From an uncultured Bacteroidota bacterium (lineage in GTDB: Bacteria; Bacteroidota; Bacteroidia; 2-12-FULL-35-15): a DNA stretch of 5,401 nucleotides. Made by a program: the position numbers and the translations under genes. Location of the stretch: positions 1 through 5,401 of the forward strand of contig CAILDT010000153.1 in assembly GCA_903833025.1 (NCBI GenBank). The letters run 5' to 3'. The notes beneath the pieces were generated by a model that saw only the letters and a program-made list of their open reading frames with translations, did no database searches and was not told where the DNA came from. Positions 1 to 5,401 of the stretch are shown in pieces (positions within the stretch are counted from its first letter, which is position 1; each line of letters opens with the position of its first letter).

Positions 1-51
1 AAAATTGTGCTAAACTTTTATTACCTGCACAAAAAAGTTTGGAAGTGTTAT

Positions 52-63
52 TTTAACGTTAAA
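52..63. repeat. 12-bp perfect palindrome TTTAACGTTAAA
   Basis: TTTAACGTTAAA reads the same on both strands. It is followed at 61-75 by a second, AT-only inverted repeat (AAATAAA, one base, TTTATTT) and then a T-run. The position, 84 bases before the start codon and just upstream of the promoter-like element, would suit a dimeric regulator. Short palindromes also arise by chance in AT-rich DNA, so a role as an operator is only a possibility. Confidence 0.3.
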
Positions 64-77
64 TAAAATTTATTTTT

Positions 78-105
78 TTTGTAAGCAACTTTTTTATACA
101 TTTAC
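78..105 (+). promoter_or_regulatory. weak candidate Bacteroidota sigma promoter
   Basis: Bacteroidota promoters typically have TTTG near -33 and TAnnTTTG near -7. Here TACATTTA (97-104) matches the -7 element except for the final base. A TTTG lies at 78-81, but the 15-base spacing is shorter than the usual 17-23. Transcription would begin near 110, giving a leader of about 35 bases. This is the best candidate before the first gene, but it is imperfect. Confidence 0.25.
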
Positions 106-146
106 GCATCTTTATTAAAAAGAGAAGAAGGTAACCTACATTTAAA

Positions 147-3100
147 ATGATGAAACATCCTACCAAAGGCAAAATAATAAACTCCCGTCAGCTACTATTC
201 TTGATGTTGTGTTTGGTTAGCTTCGAGTTTTGTTCTAATAAATTAATTGCACAAGCACCAGGGATTTCTTGTTTAACAGCAGTTGCATTAGGTGTCCCGA
301 CTTGTACAGGAGCAGTAACTATGTCTGATTTTACCGTTGATCCTGGCACACCTGCTATATCTTGTATCGGTGCTGGTGTTTTTAGAAGAGAAGGATGGTA
401 CACATTTACACTCGGAGTTCCTACTGCAATTACCGTTGCTGGGACATCAACAACAGCTTCTAGCAATTTAATAATTCAAGTTATTACGGTTTCACCAACT
501 TGCGGAGTAGGATTTGAAACTCAAATCGCCTGTATTAATAACATCGCAGCAGCAGGAGCTCAAACAGAAACTGGTTCTTTAGGCATATTGGCAGCAGGCA
601 CTTATTATGTAAGGTTAATAAACGTAGGAGCAGCAGCAAATATGGCAATGTCTAATTTCTGTATAAACCTTACTCCAGCTAATGATGATTGTGCAAACGC
701 AGCAACAATAATTCCTTTAGGAGCTTCTTTACCTTGTGGAGCAACTGCAGGTAGTACACTTGGCGCATCGCCACAGGCTTCAATTCCAGCAACTTGTACT
801 GCAGTAAATACTAATAACGATGATGTTTGGTATACTTTTACCGCTACTTCTACCTCGCATTTAATAACTGTTGCCCCAACAGCAACAATGGATGTTGTGT
901 TTCAGGTTTATTCAACCAACCCTTGTGGTGGTGGTGGTACTTCTATAAACTGTTCTAATCTTGTTGGTGCTGGTGTTGCAGAATCCGCAACCTTATCGGG
1001 ATTAACGATTACTAATACTTATTGGGTACGCGTTTATGATGCAGCAACAGGTATTCCCGCATCACCTACTTTTACCATTTGTATTCAAACTCCACCTGCT
1101 AATGATGATTGTTTGGGTGCTATTCCTCTCGCTACTAATACAAGTTGTATTACTACAACGGGAAATGTAAATGTAGCTTCTAATTCTGGTATTGCCGCTT
1201 GTGGTTCTGGTAGCAGTAACCCTGACGATGATGTATGGTATAGTTTTACCGCTACTTGTACATCGCAAACAATTACTGTTACAGGTTCCCCTAGTTTCGA
1301 CCCAAGTTTTGAAGTGTTTTCAGGAACCTGTGGAAGTTTGGTTTCAATTATATGCAATGCCCCCGGAGGGCAGTCAGGCTTGTCTATTTCAAGTGTTGCT
1401 TCTGGTTTAACAATTGGTACTACTTATTATATTAGAGTTTATGATTATGCTTCCGGTTATCCCCCAACTACCACATTTACAATTTGCATTGTAAATGCTC
1501 CTCCAGCAAATGATAATTGCGCTGCGGCAATAGCTTTGGCAGCTCCTTCGGTAAATTGTGTTACCACCACAGGTGATGTTTGTGGTGCTACACAAAGTTT
1601 GGCAGGTTGTTCTGGAAATGCAAATGACGATATTTGGTATAGTTTTGTTGCAGGTCAAACAACTCAAGTTGTTACAGTAACGGGTAACGGAACTTTCGAC
1701 CCTGTTTTTGAAGTGTTTGCTTCTTGTGGTGGAGCTTCTTTAGGTTGTTATAACGCAACAGGAGCAGGCGGAACAGAATCAGCGTCAATAGCTGGTTTAT
1801 CAGTCGCTACTACCTATTATGTGCGTGTTTACGATGCCGGAGCAGGTTTCCCTTCTAATACCACTTTTACAATATGTGTAACTTCCCCTCCAGTAAATGA
1901 TGGTTGTGGAGGTGCCATTGTTTTAGCACCTTTAACTACCAATTGTATTGCCAATTCCAATATGCAAACAGGTAACGATTTGGCAGCTACTCAATCATTG
2001 GCAGGTTGTTCGGGAAATGCCAATGACGACCTTTGGTACACATTTACTACTATCGGTATTGCAAATCAACCTTACATAATTACTGCGGTAGGTAACGGAA
2101 CGTTTGATCCTGTTATTCAAGTGTTCTCAACGTCCTGCGGAGGCATTTCTGTTTCTTGTATTAATGCAACTGGTGCAGGTGGTACAGAAACGGTTACTTT
2201 AACTGCAGGTGTTCAGCTAACGATAAATACACAATATTGGATTAGAGTATATGATGCAGGCGCTGGTTATCCATCCAACAATACTTTTACCATTTGTGTA
2301 ACCATTCCTACACCACCTCCAATAAACGACCCTTGTTCTGGTGCTATTCCACTCAATGCGGGGTACTTATGTACTGCAACAACGGGGACGGTAGGGGGAG
2401 CAACGCCTGATGGATATGCAGCTACTTGTGGTGGAACTCCATCTGATGATGTATGGTATTCTTTTTGGCCCAATAGTGCTACTGCTACAATTACTATTGT
2501 AGGTTCAGCTGGTTTTAACCCTGTTATAGAAGTTTTTCAAGGTTCTTGTGGAGGAACAAGTGTTAGTTGTACCAATGCAAATGGGATAGGAGTAGGTGAG
2601 GTCGCCAATTTAGTGGGATTGCAAGCGTTCACTCAATATTTTATTAGGGTATATGATTTTTCAGGTTCTCCTACCACTTATAATTTTGCAATTTGTATTA
2701 CCGAACCAGCAGTTACTGCAAGCGATTGTGCCACAGCATATAGTATTTGTTCTAATTTTGTTTTTCATATAACAAATACCAGCAATGGTGCTGTTGCAGA
2801 TCTTCCAGCTTCCGGAACTCTTGGAAACCCTTTTGGATGTATGGGACAATTGGAACAATCGCCTACTTGGTGGTTAGTTAATATCACTGGTTCTGGAACA
2901 CTTGAATTTACACTGGGTGTTGGTATGCAAGCAAGCTTTTATGACTGGATAATGTATCCTTATAATGGAAACTGTGCTGCTATTCCAGCTAATACGGTAG
3001 CTCCTGTAAGATGTAATTATAATGCTACAACTGTTGGGGGAACAGGGATAGTTTCAGCAGTTCCAGCAGGTGGATTTGCAGGCAATTACTCTATGCCAGC

Positions 3101-3635
3101 TCTGCCTGTGGTGGCTGGGCAACAATATGTGGTGATGTTTAATAACTGGAGCCACGCAACTGCCAATGTACCTTTAGTTTTCGGTGGCACAGCTTCTATT
3201 TCCTGCGTTGCTCCTTTGCCAATTGAATTAATTTATTTTAATGGAAAAAAACAAAATGATGGTACTAATCTTTTAACTTGGGCATCAGCATCCGAAACAA
3301 ATAACGATTATTTTTTAATTAAAAGAAGCACCGATGCAACAAACTGGGATGTAATTGGAAGAGTTGAAGGTGCTGGAAATTCGTCCACTGAAAAAGATTA
3401 TCAATTAATTGACAAAACTCCTCCTGCTGGAATAAATTATTATCGACTTACACAAGTAGATTATAATGGTATGGCTTCGCAATTCGATATCATTACTATT
3501 GATAATTCTTATGGTCCTGCTGGTAAAATAATTAAAATTACTAATATGTTAGGGCAAGACGTCCCTTGGGATTATGAAGGACTTCGTGTAATTTTTTACT
3601 CTAACGGTGCAGTAATTAAAAAAATGGGTAGGTAG
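147..3635 (+). CDS. large secreted repeat protein with PPC-like domains and a T9SS-like tail
   Basis: This is a probable cell-surface or extracellular structural/adhesive protein of 1162 residues. Residues 1-36 form a signal peptide: a basic start, hydrophobic core LLFLMLCLVSF, and likely cleavage after LIAQ. No lipobox is present. Six tandem beta-sandwich units follow (about 41-856). Units 2-6 open with NDxC and contain DD(V/I/L)WYxF, a Tyr-x-(V/I)-Arg-Val-Tyr-Asp strand and TxTICV, a pattern I associate with PPC-like domains. Residues 860-1020 are a different six-cysteine module. Residues 1024-1110 (LPIEL...LLTWASASETNNDYF...NYYRLTQVDYNG) match the fibronectin-III-like segment usual before T9SS sorting tails, and 1127-1162 form a short sorting-like tail. 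No catalytic domain is visible. Residues 33-1033 contain no lysine. ATG at 147 is chosen as the first of two adjacent ATGs; 150 is equally possible. The gene is probably the first of a cluster of exported-protein genes. Architecture is well supported; the adhesive role is inferred. Confidence 0.93.
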   Translation: MMKHPTKGKIINSRQLLFLMLCLVSFEFCSNKLIAQAPGISCLTAVALGVPTCTGAVTMSDFTVDPGTPAISCIGAGVFRREGWYTFTLGVPTAITVAGTSTTASSNLIIQVITVSPTCGVGFETQIACINNIAAAGAQTETGSLGILAAGTYYVRLINVGAAANMAMSNFCINLTPANDDCANAATIIPLGASLPCGATAGSTLGASPQASIPATCTAVNTNNDDVWYTFTATSTSHLITVAPTATMDVVFQVYSTNPCGGGGTSINCSNLVGAGVAESATLSGLTITNTYWVRVYDAATGIPASPTFTICIQTPPANDDCLGAIPLATNTSCITTTGNVNVASNSGIAACGSGSSNPDDDVWYSFTATCTSQTITVTGSPSFDPSFEVFSGTCGSLVSIICNAPGGQSGLSISSVASGLTIGTTYYIRVYDYASGYPPTTTFTICIVNAPPANDNCAAAIALAAPSVNCVTTTGDVCGATQSLAGCSGNANDDIWYSFVAGQTTQVVTVTGNGTFDPVFEVFASCGGASLGCYNATGAGGTESASIAGLSVATTYYVRVYDAGAGFPSNTTFTICVTSPPVNDGCGGAIVLAPLTTNCIANSNMQTGNDLAATQSLAGCSGNANDDLWYTFTTIGIANQPYIITAVGNGTFDPVIQVFSTSCGGISVSCINATGAGGTETVTLTAGVQLTINTQYWIRVYDAGAGYPSNNTFTICVTIPTPPPINDPCSGAIPLNAGYLCTATTGTVGGATPDGYAATCGGTPSDDVWYSFWPNSATATITIVGSAGFNPVIEVFQGSCGGTSVSCTNANGIGVGEVANLVGLQAFTQYFIRVYDFSGSPTTYNFAICITEPAVTASDCATAYSICSNFVFHITNTSNGAVADLPASGTLGNPFGCMGQLEQSPTWWLVNITGSGTLEFTLGVGMQASFYDWIMYPYNGNCAAIPANTVAPVRCNYNATTVGGTGIVSAVPAGGFAGNYSMPALPVVAGQQYVVMFNNWSHATANVPLVFGGTASISCVAPLPIELIYFNGKKQNDGTNLLTWASASETNNDYFLIKRSTDATNWDVIGRVEGAGNSSTEKDYQLIDKTPPAGINYYRLTQVDYNGMASQFDIITIDNSYGPAGKIIKITNMLGQDVPWDYEGLRVIFYSNGAVIKKMGR
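267..2714 (+). repeat. six tandem PPC-like domain repeats within the first gene
   Basis: In-frame units of about 129-143 residues. Approximate boundaries are unit 1 at 267-677, unit 2 at 678-1097, unit 3 at 1098-1505, unit 4 at 1506-1892, unit 5 at 1893-2321 and unit 6 at 2322-2714. Units 2 to 6 share NDxC, a DD-x-WY-x-F block, a CGG-type loop, an RVYD strand and a final Thr-Ile-Cys-like strand, mostly joined by Pro-rich linkers (PPAND, PPVND, PPPIND). Unit 1 is divergent: it has REGWYTF in place of the Asp-Asp block and lacks NDxC. Every unit has six cysteines in the same order; units 3 and 4 each have one extra (C371, C479). Units 4 and 5 are the closest pair. The repeats probably arose by internal duplication and form a disulfide-stiffened rod. 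Confidence 0.88.
2724..3206 (+). other. C-terminal Cys-rich module common in large Bacteroidota surface proteins
   Basis: This segment covers residues 860-1020 of the first protein and does not follow the repeat pattern before it. It opens with DCATAYSIC, then has a central Cys and Glu region, TWWLVNITGSGTLEFTL, YDWIMYPYNGNCAAIP, a VRCNYNA strand and QQYVVMFNNW, ending at C1020. From memory, this order (DC..A..IC, E....W, GTL.F.L, YDW..Y) recurs in large secreted proteins of gliding Bacteroidota, but I cannot name the family with certainty. It has six cysteines (C861, C868, C898, C943, C956, C1020). Its position between the repeats and the sorting region suggests a distal beta-rich ligand-binding or spacer module. 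Confidence 0.55.
3216..3632 (+). other. fibronectin-III-like linker and variant sorting-like tail
   Basis: Residues 1024-1162 of the first protein. LPIELIYFNGKK, LLTWASASETNNDYFLIKRS, NYYRLTQVDYNG are the usual marks of the segment that precedes a T9SS C-terminal domain in Bacteroidota. The tail has IIKITNMLGQDV, then GLRVIFYSNGAVIKKM. This matches the middle (N-x-LGQ-x-V) and last (G-hydrophobic-x-hydrophobic-x-x-NG-x-x-x-KK) strands of a type A sorting domain. The normal first part with the PNP motif is absent, so the tail is about 36 residues instead of the usual 70-80. I infer that it still directs export across the outer membrane and surface anchoring. Confidence 0.6.
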
Positions 3636-3689
3636 TATTTGCCAAACAAAAATCAACCAATAATCTTAACTAATAAAAAACAAACAGAA

Positions 3690-4520
3690 ATGAAAAAAAA
3701 CTTTTTAGTAGTAGTAACAATGCTAACTTTAGCAACAACAATACAAGCACAGAAATTAAAAAAGTATGACAAACTATTTTATGTAAATACAAAACAAGAA
3801 ACATCAGATGTAACTGTTTTTATTGAAACAGCAGTAGCAAATGACAAAATGCTTAAATTCAAAATTAAAATAGTTAATAAAACCAACGACTATATAATTT
3901 ATAAAACAGCAGAAACTAAATTAGTTGTTAACGGAAAGGAATATAAACCAAGTGGAAAAGAAAAAGAAATGATTATTTCTCCGTTAGATAACGATTCGAA
4001 AGTTATTAATATTATGGGCGATGGATTTAATGCTGCGAGAAGCTGCAACTATGTGATTGATGGATTGTACAAAATTTCATCAAAAGGAAATGGTGTAGCA
4101 ACTGCTGATTACAAATTACCTGGTGCAAAAGCTGATTTTAGTACAGGAGGATTTAATTGTAATATGACAAGTTTATACAAACAAACTGACGCCACCAAAC
4201 TCGATTTTAAAGTATCTTATACAGGTGAAAAAACGGGTTGTATCTTCCCTGCAAATGCTACTTTATTAATGCCTGATGGAAATGAGTATCCTGCAAAAAA
4301 GCCGGGCGGTTTGTTTGCTAAGCCTGGTTTAATTATTTTAAACAAAGGTACTACTGATGAATTTAATGTTACTTGGGATCAAATACAAGGTGGCAAAGCA
4401 ATGGATATGCAAAAAGTTCCATTAACTATAAAATGGAACGAAACATTTTGCGAATTAACTCCTATAAACATAAAATCATTATCAATGGATTTGGAGATTG
4501 ATGAAACGCTTTCCAAATAA
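3690..4520 (+). CDS. exported lysine-rich protein of unknown function with two similar halves
   Basis: I do not recognise a named family. The 276-residue product begins with a signal peptide (MKKNFLVVVTMLTLATTIQA, cleavage near Ala20-Gln21). The mature part is beta-strand-like and lysine-rich: 36 lysines in all, about 13%. Two segments resemble each other. Residues 54-87 (MLKFKIKIVNKT, NGKEYKP) align with 170-203 (KLDFKVSYTGEKT, DGNEYPAK), which suggests two immunoglobulin-like beta-sandwich domains. Four cysteines (C119, C157, C184, C254) could form two disulfides after export. No T9SS tail, lipobox or membrane anchor is seen, so a periplasmic location is likely. ATG 3690 is preferred to an in-frame TTG at 3639 because it places the signal peptide at the N-terminus and follows an A-rich region. 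It lies 54 bases after the first gene with no clear promoter between, so co-transcription is plausible. Confidence 0.88.
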   Translation: MKKNFLVVVTMLTLATTIQAQKLKKYDKLFYVNTKQETSDVTVFIETAVANDKMLKFKIKIVNKTNDYIIYKTAETKLVVNGKEYKPSGKEKEMIISPLDNDSKVINIMGDGFNAARSCNYVIDGLYKISSKGNGVATADYKLPGAKADFSTGGFNCNMTSLYKQTDATKLDFKVSYTGEKTGCIFPANATLLMPDGNEYPAKKPGGLFAKPGLIILNKGTTDEFNVTWDQIQGGKAMDMQKVPLTIKWNETFCELTPINIKSLSMDLEIDETLSK

Positions 4521-4521
4521 A

Positions 4522-4540
4522 AATTAGTTACAATTAGTTA
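4522..4540 (+). repeat. 9-bp direct repeat AATTAGTTA in the second intergenic gap
   Basis: AATTAGTTA occurs at 4522-4530 and again at 4532-4540, separated by one base, directly after the TAA stop of the preceding gene. The 38-base gap holds nothing else of note: no hairpin with a U-tract and no TTTG-type promoter element. A short slippage duplication is the simplest explanation. A protein-binding site is possible but unsupported. Confidence 0.4.
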
Positions 4541-4558
4541 AACCCAAAACCTACTCCT

Positions 4559-5401
4559 ATGAAAAAAATACTTACCCTTGCAGTTCTATCGAACTTATTT
4601 TTTCAACTTTCCATAAATGCACAGGCACCAAACTGGGGCTGGGTAAAAACAGCAGGTGGTGTTCAAGAGGATAATGGAAAAAGCATTGTTACTGATGGTT
4701 CAGGCAATGTATATGCTACTGGTTTTTTCAGAAGTCCAACAATAACATTTGGTACCACCACGCTTACTAATGCTGATGCATCAGGAAATACAGATGACAT
4801 TTTTATTGCTAAATATAATAGTGCTGGCGTTGTTCAATGGGCATTAAGTGAAGGCGGAATGGGGAACGACGAAGGTTCTGGAATTAGTACTGATGTGATG
4901 GGTAATGTTTATGTTACCGGAAATTTCACTTCTACAACATTAAACATTGGTTTTGTAACACTTACCAATGCGGATTCTGTTTCACAGCATTACGATATTT
5001 TTGTTGCTAAGTTCACCAATACAGGTACAGTTATTTGGGCAAAACGATATGGTGGTAATAGTGATGATAATTCAAACGGCATAAATACTGACATTGGCGG
5101 AAGCACCTATATAACTGGAACATACAGTAGCGACACTATTAGATTTGATACCACTACTTTTGTTGATATGGGTAATCTTGATATTTTTCTAACAAAAATT
5201 AATTCTTTTGGTGATGTTGTTTGGGCAAGAAATGCGTGGGGTTCGGCAGAAGATAAAAGTGCTTCTGTAAGTACTGATTCACTTGGCAATGTAGGTATCA
5301 CAGGTTATTTTTTTAGCAATACCATTAATTTTAGTGGCACCACTTTATTTAAAATGGACACGACAGGAAATGACACAATTGGTTTTACAAATGATTTGTT
5401 T
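4559..5401 (+). CDS. secreted SBBP-type beta-propeller repeat protein, 3' end outside window
   Basis: The reading frame is open from ATG 4559 to the window edge (281 codons, no stop), so the gene is partial only because the window ends. A signal peptide (MKKILTLAVLSNLFFQLSINAQ, cleavage after AQ) leads directly into repeats of about 62-66 residues. Each has Trp-(A/V)-(K/R/L) near its start, a GG or WG with acidic residues, TDxxGNVYxTG, a (T/N)(L/I)xF/I strand, and in the first three DIF(I/V/L)(A/T)K. This is the SBBP (beta-propeller repeat) pattern frequent in Bacteroidota secreted proteins. Such proteins often end in a T9SS sorting domain, which would lie beyond the window. It is 38 bases downstream of the second gene, with no promoter visible. 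The function is probably a surface or extracellular binding scaffold; the ligand is unknown. Confidence 0.9.
   Translation, partial: MKKILTLAVLSNLFFQLSINAQAPNWGWVKTAGGVQEDNGKSIVTDGSGNVYATGFFRSPTITFGTTTLTNADASGNTDDIFIAKYNSAGVVQWALSEGGMGNDEGSGISTDVMGNVYVTGNFTSTTLNIGFVTLTNADSVSQHYDIFVAKFTNTGTVIWAKRYGGNSDDNSNGINTDIGGSTYITGTYSSDTIRFDTTTFVDMGNLDIFLTKINSFGDVVWARNAWGSAEDKSASVSTDSLGNVGITGYFFSNTINFSGTTLFKMDTTGNDTIGFTNDLF
4640..5401 (+). repeat. at least four SBBP propeller repeats
   Basis: Repeat units begin at a conserved Trp: residue 28 (4640), 94 (4838), 160 (5036) and 222 (5222), giving lengths of 66, 66, 62 and at least 60 residues. Shared marks are TDGSGNVYATG, TDVMGNVYVTG, TDIGGSTYITG and TDSLGNVGITG near the middle. 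Toward the end of each unit are DIFIAKYNSAG, DIFVAKFTNTG and DIFLTKINSFG; the fourth unit runs out of the window before this point. The first two units also share LTNAD. The number of blades in the full propeller cannot be known here. Confidence 0.85.

Larger units (their letters stand above)
1..146. other. AT-rich intergenic leader upstream of the first gene
   Basis: No coding region is visible here on either strand. The stretch is very AT-rich and contains a perfect 12-bp palindrome (52-63), a T-run (73-80) and a weak Bacteroidota-type promoter-like element (about 78-105). A 10-bp AT-rich inverted repeat (10-19 with 33-42, 13-base loop) could fold into a weak stem. No U-tract directly follows it, so it is not a convincing terminator for a gene to the left. 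The bases just before the first start codon are A-rich (TTTAAAATG), as is common in Bacteroidota. A purine-rich AGAAGAAGG ends 15 bases before the ATG, which is far for a classical ribosome binding site. Confidence 0.6.

Noticed and set aside
10..42. Inverted repeat (10-bp arms, 13-base loop) as a transcription terminator
   Set aside because: The stem is AT-rich with one G-U pair and no U-tract directly follows, so it would be a weak terminator at best.
207..236. Lipoprotein signal around C22 or C29 of the first protein
   Set aside because: The residues before each cysteine (LML and FEF) do not fit a lipobox, and a normal signal peptidase I site follows at LIAQ.
188..466. Minus-strand open frame of 92 codons inside the first gene
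   Set aside because: It lies wholly within the signal peptide and first repeat of a well-supported gene, shows no family features, and is explained by the codon pattern of the opposite strand. The same applies to the other short minus-strand frames within 1062-2858.
1192..1410. Second plus-strand frame of 72 codons overlapping the third repeat
   Set aside because: It is out of frame with the repeat protein, has no start context, and does not recur in the other repeats.
267..2714. CRISPR-like or tandem DNA repeat array
   Set aside because: The periodicity is about 400 bases, is in frame, and reflects protein domains; no short identical direct repeats with spacers are present.
3633..3641. TAGTATTTG as a -7 promoter element for the second gene
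   Set aside because: The spacing between TA and TTTG is three bases or none instead of two, and no TTG-type -33 element lies at a suitable distance upstream.
3639..3689. TTG start that would lengthen the second gene by 17 residues
   Set aside because: The extension is polar and would bury the signal peptide internally. ATG 3690 gives a standard N-terminal signal sequence.
5107..5301. Minus-strand open frame of 64 codons near the right end
   Set aside because: It is opposite the SBBP repeat gene, whose frame is clearly the coding one; no signal peptide or motif is seen.

Overview
The window looks like chromosomal DNA from a member of the Bacteroidota, of the Flavobacteriales, Chitinophagales or Sphingobacteriales kind. 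Four things point there: the AT-rich sequence, A-rich translation starts without a good Shine-Dalgarno, signal peptides that end in an Ala-Gln type cleavage region (LIAQ/A, IQA/QK, NAQ/A), and large repetitive secreted proteins with a C-terminal tail like those exported by the type IX secretion system (T9SS). Assignment to a genus is not possible from the sequence alone.

The layout is simple. Positions 1-146 are an AT-rich leader with a 12-bp palindrome and a weak promoter-like element. Positions 147-3635 encode a 1162-residue secreted protein. It has a signal peptide, six tandem beta-sandwich repeats resembling pre-peptidase C-terminal (PPC-like) domains, a seventh unrelated cysteine-containing module, a fibronectin-III-like segment, and a short sorting-like tail. 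Positions 3690-4520 encode a lysine-rich 276-residue exported protein of unknown function with two similar halves. Positions 4559-5401 hold the 5' part of a third exported protein, built of SBBP-type beta-propeller repeats and cut off by the window end.

All three genes are on the + strand with gaps of 54 and 38 bases. No convincing terminator or promoter lies between them, so they may form one transcription unit of envelope or surface proteins. The first and third look like surface-display or adhesion-type scaffold proteins. The second has no recognisable sorting tail and may stay in the periplasm. No enzyme, nucleic-acid-acting protein, RNA gene, CRISPR array or mobile element is visible.

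The most unusual signal is in the first protein. Residues 33 to 1033 contain no lysine and only nine arginines, although the genome is AT-rich and the next gene is about 13% lysine. Seven successive domains also keep a six-cysteine pattern. I see no evidence of a new defence or mobile system. The noteworthy points concern the architecture and composition of surface proteins.
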